From the NCBI GenBank assembly GCA_030532025.1, contig JAUNLY010000005.1:1-34887 (forward strand): a stretch of DNA of 34,887 nucleotides, given 5' to 3'. The stretch is from Eubacteriales bacterium. GTDB lineage: Bacteria > Bacillota > Clostridia > Christensenellales > Aristaeellaceae. Position 1 is the first letter of the stretch, and every line of letters starts with the position of its first letter. The position numbers were made by a program, and so were the translations under genes. Positions 1-8,613 of this stretch are shown in pieces. The notes beneath the pieces are model-generated. The model was given only the letters and a program-made list of their open reading frames with translations. It was not told where the DNA came from and made no database searches.

Positions 1-1
1 C

Positions 2-574
2 AAAAGGGACGAGATTATTTTCAGCGCTGGCAGCACCATTAAAGAGATAGGGCTTGTGCAAAAAGGTAGCGTAAACATAGTAATAAATTTCTACTGGGGC
101 AGCAGCCAAATTATAGGGCATATAGAAAAGGGCGATATTTTTGGCGAAAACTACGCCGCCATACTCGGCAAAGAGCTTATGCCAGACGTCGTTGCGGCAG
201 AGGATAGCGAGATACTTTTTATGGACCTAAGGGCATTGCTCACCATGTGCCAACAGGGCTGTGCATACCATCAAGGTTTAATTTACAATCTACTTAAAAT
301 ATCTGCGCAGAAGAATTTAGAGCTGTCTTTAAGAATGATGCATACAGCTCCGCGTGGCACGCGCGACAGACTCCTGTCCTATTTTTCCGCACAGGCGGCG
401 TTGCACGGAAGTTCTCATTTTAAAATACCTTTCGACCGCCAGCAACTTGCGGACTACCTTGGTGTGGAGAGAAGTGCCATGTCAAACGAGTTGAGCAAAA
501 TGCGCAGGGAAGGTTTAATTAGCTTTAAAAAGAACGATTTTACTCTCAAAGAAGTAAACTTGGATTTGTACTAA
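2..574 (+). CDS. Crp/Fnr-family transcriptional regulator (5' end cut by window)
   Basis: The reading frame is open from base 2, so the true start lies outside the window; the GTG at 56 is internal. The visible part is the later half of a cyclic-nucleotide-binding-like beta-roll (including GHIEKGDIFGE), a dimerisation helix and a C-terminal winged helix-turn-helix with FDRQQLADYLGVERSAMSNE, the Crp-type recognition region. The family binds palindromic sites as a dimer and often responds to redox, NO or small ligands. No Fnr-type cysteine cluster is visible, but the N-terminus is missing. It lies next to a DUF438-hemerythrin gene whose promoter carries a palindrome at an activator position, so that gene is a plausible target (inference). 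The ligand is unknown. Confidence 0.88.
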   Translation, partial: KRDEIIFSAGSTIKEIGLVQKGSVNIVINFYWGSSQIIGHIEKGDIFGENYAAILGKELMPDVVAAEDSEILFMDLRALLTMCQQGCAYHQGLIYNLLKISAQKNLELSLRMMHTAPRGTRDRLLSYFSAQAALHGSSHFKIPFDRQQLADYLGVERSAMSNELSKMRREGLISFKKNDFTLKEVNLDLY

Positions 575-677
575 TTATACTGCTTTAACATAATTTGGGG
601 ATATACCGAAAATTAGTAGGGTTGTAGGTGGCAAATTTTCTGCCGTTACAGCGCCTGATTTGTGCGGCGTATCCCTT

Positions 678-762
678 GCCTTTTTACGCTTTTGCTTTGC
701 CTAATTAGGCTTTGCAAAAAAAGAAAAAACAGGTTTTTCTCTTTGCGTTAACGATTTGGATT
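678..762 (+). repeat. Dispersed palindromic repeat, left-truncated copy
   Basis: The right arm (741-762, CTTTGCGTTAACGATTTGGA then TT) matches the right arm of the copies at 16.8, 18.3 and 21.3 kb. The core around the 12-base palindrome GCCTAATTAGGC (699-710) matches the core of the long copy at 21282-21442. The usual left end, ATACTAATC, is not found. Confidence 0.65.
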
Positions 763-862
763 GGGATAAGTTTTGCAACAAGGGGCAAAGTCCCGCGTAT
801 TTTTTGTTAATATTTTAAGTTAGTATTAAATAAAATCCACTTAAAAGACTATAAAAGTTAAA

Positions 863-927
863 AAAACACCGCACAATTTGGTGATGACGGCTTTTTCGTC
901 CTTGTCACCCCGTTTATGCGGTGTTTT
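863..927 (-). terminator. Two-tier hairpin terminator of the DUF438 gene
   Basis: AAAACACCGCA (863-873) pairs perfectly with TGCGGTGTTTT (917-927). Inside, GGTGA/TCACC and GACG/CGTC add a second helix. On the minus strand the stem is followed by a run of T (the A-run just left of 870), as expected for an intrinsic terminator of the leftward gene. It may also stop rightward transcription. Confidence 0.75.
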
Positions 928-961
928 ATAAAACTACCCTTTATATATTATATATACTGCC

Positions 962-2515
962 TTACTTGCTAAAGTATTCCCTTGCAAAATCCATATCCTG
1001 TACGAGTTCCATGGTTCCCAAGTATTTCTTGTTCTCATCTCTGACTGCCATATAGGTAACGAGCATGGGTTTGCCGTTTTTGTTCATCCATACGGGAACG
1101 CTGTCGCGTGTGCCGTTTCTAAAGCTCTCGATTATAGCTTTTACCATGGGCTCTATTTTGGGCGGGTGGCAGGAGAACACGTTGCGGCCTATTGCCATTG
1201 ACGGGCGTTTGAAAAGCTTGGGGCCTTCGTTGAAAAAGCGGTTTATGTTGTTATCGTCTACAAAGGTTATTTCAAGCGGTATTGTGTTAAGCAAGGCTCT
1301 TAATTGTTCAAGGTTCATGCTACCGCCGGGCAAAGATATTTCGCCGTTTAGGGGTTCTGCTTTTTTGGGCACAAACTCCTCCGCTTCCTGCCAGATTTCC
1401 GCTTCTACACCAAAGCAAGGGCCATAATCCTTTAAGTCGTGGTATATGGAAAACCATTCTTCCTTGCTAAAGTTTACGGTAGATATGGGGAACAATATGT
1501 TTTGTTCCTTGTATACCATTTCTTCGGCGCGTTTTAAAACGGCTTCCATGCGCGTGTCGTATGCATCGCTTTGCTCGCTTTCCTGTGCTAATGCCCTTAA
1601 CTCGTCCCGAATTTCATCGTCCACGGTCCACATAACGTCCGAAGGGCCGGATATGCCGTACTTAACCTTAAGCAGTGGGTAAATTAAATCCCCCTTCTTG
1701 GCGTAGTGTATGGATATATCCCTTATTTTGGAAAACAGTTCCTCCGTCTTTTGCTCCCTGTATTGCTCAATTAAGCCCGTGAGCACCTCGTTTTCCTTTG
1801 ATAGCATGTAAAGCGGGTGCCCAATGGTATTCTCCAAAACCTTTGCCTTGGCGTTTTTGTCGGTATAATCCGCGGTGGGAATTTCTGCGGGCGCGGTGCT
1901 ACCCTTAGCGTCTTTAGCAACTGCTCCGTTTGCCTGTGTGTTTTCAACAGCTGCCGCGTTTGCCTGTGTTTTTTCCGTGCTATCGCTTAAAGCGTCTTCT
2001 GCGGCCGCAGTGCTTTCCGAATCGGTTTTGCCGTGGAAAAGTGCGGAGTGCACGTCACACAGCCGTTGAACCTCTGTAAGCGGAACGCCCTCGCTCAAAA
2101 GCTCCTGCTCCGCCGCCATAATTTCTGACGCTTCAACGTATTTAAATTCCTTTACAAAGTCTGCGCGTACGCTGTCAAGCGTCTCTCCTGCGCTGAGCCT
2201 TTTTAGATAGTTTTTTATCTGCTCCTTGCGACTGTCGGGTTTTGCCGAGGGCTTTTTAACATCGGGCTTTGCACTTGCCATAGCCGGCATTTCCCCTTCG
2301 ATTTCAAAACCGTTTTTGTAGAGTGCCGCAACTATATCCGCCATGGATATGTTTTTTATGCCGGCTCCCTTGGGTATGGTTATAATCTTCCCCAGTGAGT
2401 TTAAAACCGCCTTTTTCTTAATTTGGGAAAAACCCAGCCCCGCCATTATATCTATAATTTCGGGATATTCCTGAACCAGCTCGTATACAGACTTGCTTAG
2501 GTTTACTTTTTTCAT
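962..2515 (-). CDS. DUF1858-DUF438-hemerythrin-PAS domain protein
   Basis: Four regions can be read in 517 residues: DUF1858-like (about 1-75), DUF438 (about 95-160, RKEQIKNYLKRLSAGET), a hemerythrin-like helical bundle (about 225-365; H233, H270 and the EQNILFP segment) and a PAS domain (about 400-510). Proteins of this build are thought to act in iron, oxygen or NO sensing or repair; no exact reaction can be assigned. Residues about 163-222 form an Ala-rich low-complexity linker containing TQAN twice. The ATG at 2515 has AGGAGG 11 bases upstream; an in-frame GTG at 2524 is only 2 bases from it and is unlikely. A TATAAT at 2550-2555 and an upstream palindrome suggest control by a Crp/Fnr protein such as the neighbouring one. 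Confidence 0.85.
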   Translation of the reverse strand: MKKVNLSKSVYELVQEYPEIIDIMAGLGFSQIKKKAVLNSLGKIITIPKGAGIKNISMADIVAALYKNGFEIEGEMPAMASAKPDVKKPSAKPDSRKEQIKNYLKRLSAGETLDSVRADFVKEFKYVEASEIMAAEQELLSEGVPLTEVQRLCDVHSALFHGKTDSESTAAAEDALSDSTEKTQANAAAVENTQANGAVAKDAKGSTAPAEIPTADYTDKNAKAKVLENTIGHPLYMLSKENEVLTGLIEQYREQKTEELFSKIRDISIHYAKKGDLIYPLLKVKYGISGPSDVMWTVDDEIRDELRALAQESEQSDAYDTRMEAVLKRAEEMVYKEQNILFPISTVNFSKEEWFSIYHDLKDYGPCFGVEAEIWQEAEEFVPKKAEPLNGEISLPGGSMNLEQLRALLNTIPLEITFVDDNNINRFFNEGPKLFKRPSMAIGRNVFSCHPPKIEPMVKAIIESFRNGTRDSVPVWMNKNGKPMLVTYMAVRDENKKYLGTMELVQDMDFAREYFSK

Positions 2516-2549
2516 AATCTTCACAACCTCCTATCAATTGCTTAACTAT

Positions 2550-2591
2550 ATTATACACAAATAACAGAATAAATATGTTGTTTTAACAACA
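2550..2591 (-). promoter_or_regulatory. Promoter with Crp/Fnr-like palindrome
   Basis: On the minus strand TATAAT lies at 2555-2550 with no good -35 box. The inverted repeat TGTTGTT-TT-AACAACA covers 2576-2591, centre 2583.5. With a start near 2543 the centre is about 40 bases upstream, close to the -41.5 position typical of class II Crp/Fnr activation. The start is estimated, not known. Confidence 0.55.
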
Positions 2592-2725
2592 AACGCAAAA
2601 GAGGAATGCTAAAAGCCATGCAATTTGAGCGTTTGGCGGGGGTTATGCGAGTATTTAGCGAGTTCTATGCTACAAGAGAGCCAATTTTGTGATGTAAACT
2701 TAAAACAGCTTAAACATTTATGCTA

Positions 2726-2740
2726 ATACTAATCCAAATC
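2726..2740 (+). repeat. Solo arm of the dispersed palindromic repeat
   Basis: ATACTAATCCAAATC is the exact reverse complement of the right end (GATTTGGATTAGTAT) of the copies at 18.3 and 21.4 kb. No partner arm is visible nearby. Confidence 0.5.
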
Positions 2741-2765
2741 TAAACTCCCCAACTCCTTAAACGGA

Positions 2766-2794
2766 TAGACTAAATTTGAGCTTACTGGTATAAT
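2766..2794 (+). promoter_or_regulatory. Promoter of glnS
   Basis: TATAAT at 2789-2794 is preceded by TG one base upstream (extended -10). TAGACT at 2766-2771 is a 4/6 match to TTGACA with a 17-base spacer. Confidence 0.6.
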
Positions 2795-2827
2795 AATGTA
2801 AGCTTAACAAACAGGGAGGTTGTAGCA

Positions 2828-4522
2828 GTGGAAGAAAGAGAAAAATCCAATTTTATTTGGGACGAGATAGATAAGGACTTGGCGGAGGGCAAGTACGAAA
2901 AAGTGCACACGCGCTTTCCACCGGAACCTAACGGCTATTTACATATAGGGCATTGCAAGGCCTTGGTTACAGACTTTGGCACCGCCGAAAAGTACGACGG
3001 GCTTTGCAACCTGCGCTTTGACGACACCAACCCCGAAAAAGAGGACACCGAATATGTCGACGGCATAAAGGAAGACATACGCTGGTTGGGCTTTGACTGG
3101 AACGGCGGGGAATACTACGCAAGCGACTATTATCAGCAGATGTACGAGATTGCGGAGGATTTTATAAAGCGTGGCCTTGCCTATGTGGACGAGCTTTCGC
3201 CGGAAGAAATACGCGAATACAGGGGCACTTTAACGGCCCCCGGCAAAAACAGCCCTTGGCGCGACCGCCCGTGGGAAGAATCCTTAGATTTATTCCGCCG
3301 CATGAAAAACGGCGAATTTGAAGAGGGTAGCCATGTTTTGCGCGCCAAAATAGATATGGCTTCCCCCAATATGAATATGCGCGACCCCATTATGTACCGC
3401 ATACTATTTGAACACCACCACCGCACGGGGGATAAATGGTGCATATACCCCATGTACGACTATGCCCACCCCTTGGGCGATGCAATAGAGGGCATTACGC
3501 ATTCTCTCTGCTCTTTAGAGTTTGAGGACCACCGCCCGCTTTACGACTGGGTTGTAGAAAACGCCGGTTTCCGTGAGCCGCACAGGGACAAACTTGGCTA
3601 TATGTCAATTGGCCCAAGGCAGATAGAGTTTGCAAGGCTAAACATCACCCGCACGGTTTTAAGCAAGCGTTATCTAAGGCAATTAATAGAAGAAAACAAG
3701 GTAATAGGTTGGGACGACCCGCGTATGCCTACACTTAAGGCCATGCGCCGCCGTGGCTTTACTGCAGCAGCCATAAGGGACTTTATTGACCGCGTGGGCT
3801 TAGCCAAGGCCGACAGCGAAGTCGATTACGCCCTGCTCGAATATTGCGTAAGGAACGACCTTGGAGCTTCTGCCCCCCGTATGATGGCGGTAATTAACCC
3901 CTTGCTTATAGAGCTTTCCAACTGGGAAGAGGGTAAGTTTGACGAAATAACAATAGAAAACCACCCCGACCATCCGGAGTTTGGTGAGCGCAAAATACCT
4001 TTTGGCAAATACCTATACATAGAACAGGAGGATTTTATGGAAAATCCCCCACGCAAGTTCTTCCGCCTGCGTCCGGACGGCGAGGTAAGGCTTAAAGGTG
4101 CATACATAATTAAATGCGACGAAGTCGTTAAAAATGCCGATGGCAGCATAGAAAAGCTTATATGCTCTGTGGATTTAAGCTCCCGTTCGGGAAGCGAAGG
4201 CGCCTCCCGCAAGGTTAAGGGAACGCTCCACTGGGTTTCAAAGGAACATGCACTACCTATAGAAGCCCGCATATTTGAGCCGCTCTTTAATGAGGAAAGC
4301 GAAGACGACGACAAGAAGGACTTTATGGCTCGCCTTAACCCCAATTCCTTACAAGTAAAGGAAGGCTTTGCAGAGCCAGCAATAAAGGACGCACAGGTGG
4401 GGGATACATTCCAGTTCCTGCGTGTCGGCTATTTCTGCAAGGATAAGGATTCCACCGCAGAAAAACCCGTATTTAACCGTGTTGTCCCGCTAAAGGATAG
4501 CTTTAAGCTGCCCAAAGCTTAA
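2828..4522 (+). CDS. glnS: Glutamine--tRNA ligase
   Basis: A class Ib synthetase that charges tRNA-Gln with glutamine directly, using ATP. The N-terminal FPPEPNGYLHIGHCKAL (HIGH motif, residues 39-42) is diagnostic of GlnRS rather than GluRS. The second ATP motif is the VLSKR form of KMSKS at 277-281. The C-terminal beta-barrel anticodon-binding region is present, and 564 residues is close to the usual 550-560. The GTG start has GGGAGG 8 bases upstream. Direct charging by GlnRS means the cell need not rely on a misacylated Glu-tRNA-Gln intermediate. gltX follows after 139 bases. A weak ACCG/CGGT stem with a short T run (about 4531-4549) could partly terminate between them. Confidence 0.95.
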   Translation: MEEREKSNFIWDEIDKDLAEGKYEKVHTRFPPEPNGYLHIGHCKALVTDFGTAEKYDGLCNLRFDDTNPEKEDTEYVDGIKEDIRWLGFDWNGGEYYASDYYQQMYEIAEDFIKRGLAYVDELSPEEIREYRGTLTAPGKNSPWRDRPWEESLDLFRRMKNGEFEEGSHVLRAKIDMASPNMNMRDPIMYRILFEHHHRTGDKWCIYPMYDYAHPLGDAIEGITHSLCSLEFEDHRPLYDWVVENAGFREPHRDKLGYMSIGPRQIEFARLNITRTVLSKRYLRQLIEENKVIGWDDPRMPTLKAMRRRGFTAAAIRDFIDRVGLAKADSEVDYALLEYCVRNDLGASAPRMMAVINPLLIELSNWEEGKFDEITIENHPDHPEFGERKIPFGKYLYIEQEDFMENPPRKFFRLRPDGEVRLKGAYIIKCDEVVKNADGSIEKLICSVDLSSRSGSEGASRKVKGTLHWVSKEHALPIEARIFEPLFNEESEDDDKKDFMARLNPNSLQVKEGFAEPAIKDAQVGDTFQFLRVGYFCKDKDSTAEKPVFNRVVPLKDSFKLPKA

Positions 4523-4661
4523 ACTGTAACACCGTCATAAGCGGTTTTTGCAAAGCGATTTTATTATAATATATGCAAAAGTTTGTTTTATACACGCTAA
4601 ACCGTTTACTTTACCAAAACCATAAACATCTACAACACAAACAACATTAAAAGAGGTTATC

Positions 4662-6113
4662 ATGCAAGAAGTACGCACTCGTTTTGCTCCAAGCCCTACG
4701 GGCTACCTGCACTTAGGTGGCCTTAGGACGGCACTTTACACCTACCTTTTGGCGCGCAAAAACAAAGGCAAATTTATTTTGCGCATAGAGGATACCGACC
4801 AAGAGAGGGAAGTCCCAGGCGCGATAGAGCTTATATACAAATCCCTAAGGCAGGCGGGGCTAAGTTATGACGAAGGCCCCGACATGGGCGGGGACTATGG
4901 CCCCTACATACAGTCTGAGCGCAAAGAAAGCTATATGCCATATGCGTTACAGCTTATAGAATCTGGCGATGCCTACCCATGCTTTTGCACCAAGGAAGAG
5001 CTTGACCAACGCAGAAAAACCGCTCAGGACAAGGGCGAAACTTGGAAGTACGACAAAAAATGCCTGCATATCCCAAAGGACGAGGCTAAGCGCCGCATGC
5101 AGAGCGGAGAGAGCTTTGTAATACGCCAAAATATACCCGAAGAAGGCAGCGCCTCTTTTGACGATATGCTGTTTGGCCACGTGGAAGTGCCAACAAACAC
5201 ATTGGACGACGGCGTGCTTATTAAGGCGGACGGGCTTCCAACGTACAACTTTGCAAACGTAATAGACGACCACCTTATGAAGATAAGCCACGTAACACGC
5301 GGGACGGAGTATTTATCAAGCGCACCTAAATACAATTTACTCTATAAAGCCTTAGGCTGGGAACCGCCTTTATATTTGCATCTTCCTGTCGTTATGAAGG
5401 ACGCAACCCGCAAGCTCTCCAAGCGCTATGGCGACCCATCATTTGAAGACCTGCTTGAAATGGGCTATGTAAGGGAAGCCATAATAAACTTTATAGCCTT
5501 GCTTGGCTGGAGCCCCGGGGACGATAGGGAGTTTTTTACCCTAAAAGAATTGGAAGAAGTCTTTTCAATCGAGGGTCTTAACAAATCCCCCGCCATATTC
5601 GATATGAATAAGCTCACATGGTTTAACGGGGAATATATACGCAAAATGCCCTTTGAAGACTATTTAACCATGGCAGAACCTTGGTTTGATAAGGAACTAA
5701 AAGGTACCGGTATAGATTACCGCTATTTAGCGCAGCTTATGCAGGGTAGGACAGAAGTATTTAACCGCATACCCGAAACCATAAACTTCCTTAAAACACA
5801 GCCGGATTATGAACTTACTCTGTTTGAACACAAAAAGAGCAAGTCCACACAGGAAAGCTCTTTAAATGCATTAGAGTTTATGTTGCTGGTGCTTGAGGGG
5901 ATAGACAACTGGTCAGAAACAGCGCTTCACGATAATATGATAGGCGCCATAAAGGAAGCCGGCCTTAAAAACGCAACCGTGCTGTGGCCCGTGCGCATAG
6001 CTATAAGCGGTCTTGCGTCAACACCGGGCGGTGCGGTGGAAATAGCCTACCTTTTAGGCAAGGAAGAAACACTAAGGCGCATTAAAAATGCCATCGAAAG
6101 GCTTAGGAATTAA
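4662..6113 (+). CDS. gltX: Glutamate--tRNA ligase
   Basis: Charges tRNA-Glu with glutamate and also supplies Glu-tRNA. FAPSPTGYLHLGGLRTA (HIGH equivalent at 17-20) and KLSKRYGD (KMSKS equivalent at 251-255) mark a bacterial GluRS. A CFC...C arrangement (C107, C109, C134) resembles the zinc-binding insert of some GluRS. The 483 residues match the family length, with the helical anticodon-binding domain at the C-terminus. The ATG at 4662 has AGAGG 7 to 11 bases upstream. A TATAAT at 4565-4570 suggests its own promoter, but no -35 stands out. Sitting beside glnS it is probably a discriminating GluRS (inference). Confidence 0.95.
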   Translation: MQEVRTRFAPSPTGYLHLGGLRTALYTYLLARKNKGKFILRIEDTDQEREVPGAIELIYKSLRQAGLSYDEGPDMGGDYGPYIQSERKESYMPYALQLIESGDAYPCFCTKEELDQRRKTAQDKGETWKYDKKCLHIPKDEAKRRMQSGESFVIRQNIPEEGSASFDDMLFGHVEVPTNTLDDGVLIKADGLPTYNFANVIDDHLMKISHVTRGTEYLSSAPKYNLLYKALGWEPPLYLHLPVVMKDATRKLSKRYGDPSFEDLLEMGYVREAIINFIALLGWSPGDDREFFTLKELEEVFSIEGLNKSPAIFDMNKLTWFNGEYIRKMPFEDYLTMAEPWFDKELKGTGIDYRYLAQLMQGRTEVFNRIPETINFLKTQPDYELTLFEHKKSKSTQESSLNALEFMLLVLEGIDNWSETALHDNMIGAIKEAGLKNATVLWPVRIAISGLASTPGGAVEIAYLLGKEETLRRIKNAIERLRN

Positions 6114-6214
6114 CCGATATTTAAGTTAAAATAATAAAAGAAGGAGGAAATACTTATTCCAACTTAAAAAGGCATAAAAGCTACTGGTTTTGTTTGGATT
6201 AAGTATAAAGCGTT

Positions 6215-7207
6215 ATGGAATACACAGCTTCAAGCGCACGCTATAAAGATATGCATTACAGGCGTGTTGGCAAAAGCGGGCTAAAGCTCCCAAGCGTTTC
6301 TTTGGGGCTTTGGCAGAACTTTGGGGACGAGGCGGATTATGATAAGTGCCGCGAAATGCTTTTAAGGGCGTTTGACTTAGGCATTACCCATTTTGACCTT
6401 GCAAATAACTACGGCCCGCCAGCGGGTGCCGCGGAAAGGCTTTTTGGCAAGGTTTTAAAAAACGACCTTAAACCTTACAGGGACGAAATGATAATATCCA
6501 CCAAATCCGGCTATTATATGTGGGAAGGCCCTTACGGCGAATGGGGCAGCAGAAAGCAGATGCTTTCTTCCTTAGACCAGTCCTTACAGCGCATGGGGCT
6601 TGACTATGTGGATATATTCTATCACCATAGGCCAGACCCAGATACGCCGATAGAAGAAAGCATGGGCGCGCTTAAAACAGCGCTCGAAAGCGGCAAAGCT
6701 TTATATGTTGGTATATCAAACTACGATGCACAGCAGACGCAAGTTGCCATAGATACGCTTAAAAAAATGGGCGTTAAGCTGTTAATACATCAGCCCCGCT
6801 ACAATATGTTCGACAGAAGACCCGAAAACGGGCTTTACGCCACACTTGATAAAAACGGCGTGGGCGCTATACCGTTTTCTCCGCTGCAACAGGGCATTTT
6901 GACCGACCGCTACTTAAACGGCATACCGGCGGATTCCCGCGCAGGCGGCAGCAGCGTATCACTGCACAAGGAAAACATCACCGAAGACGTTTTAGCAAAG
7001 GTGCGTAAACTTAACGATATTGCACAGGCGCGTGGCCAAAAGCTTAGCCAAATGGCGCTGAGCTGGCTGTTAAATAAGCCGCAAACTTCTTCTGTTTTGA
7101 TAGGTGCGAGCAAAATTTCCCATATAGAGGACGCAGTTAAAGCACAGGATAATGTGGACTTTACACAGGAAGAGCTTGACCTTATAGACGCAATAACGCA
7201 AGGTTAA
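6215..7207 (+). CDS. Aldo/keto reductase (YghZ/glyceraldehyde-3-P reductase type)
   Basis: An NAD(P)H-dependent oxidoreductase with a TIM-barrel fold. The catalytic tetrad can be placed at D61, Y66, K97 and H137 (FYHHRPD). The HYRRVGKSGLKLPSVSLGLW start and the KSGYYMWEGPYGEWGSRK stretch resemble the YghZ group, which reduces L-glyceraldehyde 3-phosphate and methylglyoxal-like aldehydes; the natural substrate here is not known. The 330 residues are normal. The start is not backed by a good ribosome binding site. A strong AAGGAGG at 6141-6147 lies 67 bases upstream with no usable start codon behind it; a second in-frame ATG is at 6251. A clear terminator follows, so transcription probably ends here. 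Confidence 0.88.
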   Translation: MEYTASSARYKDMHYRRVGKSGLKLPSVSLGLWQNFGDEADYDKCREMLLRAFDLGITHFDLANNYGPPAGAAERLFGKVLKNDLKPYRDEMIISTKSGYYMWEGPYGEWGSRKQMLSSLDQSLQRMGLDYVDIFYHHRPDPDTPIEESMGALKTALESGKALYVGISNYDAQQTQVAIDTLKKMGVKLLIHQPRYNMFDRRPENGLYATLDKNGVGAIPFSPLQQGILTDRYLNGIPADSRAGGSSVSLHKENITEDVLAKVRKLNDIAQARGQKLSQMALSWLLNKPQTSSVLIGASKISHIEDAVKAQDNVDFTQEELDLIDAITQG

Positions 7208-7260
7208 AAATAAAGCGATAATGAGATAAAACTATAACACAATAAAACTATAAAGAATTA

Positions 7261-7296
7261 AAAGGGCTTGGTATCACAATATGCCAAGCCCTTTTT
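7261..7296 (+). terminator. Intrinsic terminator after aldo/keto reductase
   Basis: AAAGGGCTTGG (7261-7271) pairs perfectly with CCAAGCCCTTT (7284-7294), and a T run continues to 7296. The loop is 12 bases. Confidence 0.9.
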
Positions 7297-7344
7297 GTCC
7301 TGTTCCGTCCCGCAATTTAATATAAGCTTATCACGGGAGGAACT

Positions 7345-8553
7345 ATGGAAGAATTACTGTCAAGGGAATATTTTAACGACATATATATGCCTTTTCTCAA
7401 TGCGACGGAGAGATACCAGCTGTTTTACGGCGGGGCGGGGAGTGGGAAATCCGTATTTATAGCAAGCCGCATAGTGGCGGACTGCTTTTTGGGGCGCAAC
7501 ACGCTTATAACAAGGCAGGTGGCGTCCCGCATAAGAAACTCCTGTTTTAACGAAATATTAAAGGCGGTGCGCCGTTTTGATTTGATGCACTGCTTTGATA
7601 TAAAAGAGGGGCTTATAAGCTGTAAGGCTACGGGCGCGCAGATATTATTTTCGGGGCTGGACGATGCGGACAAGCTAAAATCCATAACGCCGGAGCGTGG
7701 CGTAATTACGGATATATGGATAGAGGAGGCAACGGAAACCGATTACGATTCCTTTAAGCAGTTGGACAAGCGCCTTAGAGGGGTAAGCCCACACAAAAAA
7801 CGCATGACGCTTAGCTTTAACCCATCAGATAAATCCCATTGGTTGTACGAAAACTATTTCAAGGGTAGAGAAATATTGCGCCCCGTGCATAAGAGCGAAA
7901 ATTTAATTATGTTGCACAGCACCTACAAGGACAACCGCTTTTTAACCGAGGACGATGTTGCAGCCCTTGAAAACGAAAAGGACGCTTACTACCGCAGCGT
8001 ATATACATTAGGCCTTTGGGAGGACACGAGGGGACAGGTTTTGGATAATGTTATATTTGAAGACTGTTCGGGCAAAACGTTTGACACTAAAACGCTTCGC
8101 TGCGGGCTTGATTTTGGCTTTTCAAAAGACCCTTCCTGTGCCGTTTTATTAAGCTATGACAAGCAAAACAAGCTAATATATGTTATTAAAGAAATGGTTT
8201 TGTACTCCCACACAAACGACCGTTTGGCAGAAAAGCTTAGAATTTTTTCCCCAAATATAAATATATTCTGCGACAGCGCCGAGCCTAAAAGCATTGCGGA
8301 ATTAAGACGGCTCGGCATAAGGGCTTTCCCTGTTAGAAAACCCAAAGACGCAAGGCAGTTTTCTTTGCAGTGGCTAAAACAGCACACAATAGTTGCGGAT
8401 AGCGGCTTAAGCACATTTCAAAAGGAAATTGCGGGCTTTAGGTATACGGATAAGGGCGATATAAAAGCAAACGCCGGCGACCACCTTATAGATGCCCTGC
8501 GCTACGCCCTGAATTCCGATATGTTTTATAAAAAGGCATTTATATCAAACTGA
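7345..8553 (+). CDS. Phage terminase large subunit (PBSX type), isolated
   Basis: An ATP-driven DNA packaging motor with a nuclease domain. It has Walker A GGAGSGKS (29-36), Walker B VITDIWIEEATE (about 120-131), and an RNase-H-like nuclease with GLDFGFSKDP (D256), FCDSAEPKS (D310) and GDHLIDALRYAL (D379/D383). All key acidic residues are present, so the gene looks functional. The length (402) is slightly below the family norm of about 420-440. GGGAGG sits just ahead of the ATG. No small terminase, portal, capsid, integrase or other phage gene is in the window: the left neighbour is an aldo/keto reductase and the right one an amylase. It may be a prophage remnant, a satellite fragment or a domesticated copy; the sequence alone does not decide. 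Confidence 0.9.
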   Translation: MEELLSREYFNDIYMPFLNATERYQLFYGGAGSGKSVFIASRIVADCFLGRNTLITRQVASRIRNSCFNEILKAVRRFDLMHCFDIKEGLISCKATGAQILFSGLDDADKLKSITPERGVITDIWIEEATETDYDSFKQLDKRLRGVSPHKKRMTLSFNPSDKSHWLYENYFKGREILRPVHKSENLIMLHSTYKDNRFLTEDDVAALENEKDAYYRSVYTLGLWEDTRGQVLDNVIFEDCSGKTFDTKTLRCGLDFGFSKDPSCAVLLSYDKQNKLIYVIKEMVLYSHTNDRLAEKLRIFSPNINIFCDSAEPKSIAELRRLGIRAFPVRKPKDARQFSLQWLKQHTIVADSGLSTFQKEIAGFRYTDKGDIKANAGDHLIDALRYALNSDMFYKKAFISN

Positions 8554-8613
8554 TTAGGCGCATTTTAGAGTTATTTAGCTTGCTGTTATTATATAATACA
8601 ATGCGGTCAGTGT

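Larger units (their letters stand above)
575..961. other. Intergenic region between convergent genes
   Basis: No convincing gene lies in these 387 bases. They hold a left-truncated copy of the dispersed palindromic repeat (about 678-762) and a large hairpin (863-927) that fits the terminator of the minus-strand gene to the right. The rest is AT-rich with no recognisable signal. Confidence 0.6.

Noticed and set aside
3826-4344. Antisense frame of 172 codons within glnS
   Set aside because: Shadow of glnS; no start signal or family resemblance.
7268-7462. Open frame over the terminator and the start of the terminase gene
   Set aside because: It runs through a clear terminator hairpin and overlaps the terminase in another frame; no ribosome binding site or recognisable product.
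7345-8553. Prophage region
   Set aside because: Only one phage-type gene is present; flanking genes are metabolic and no integrase or attachment site is visible.
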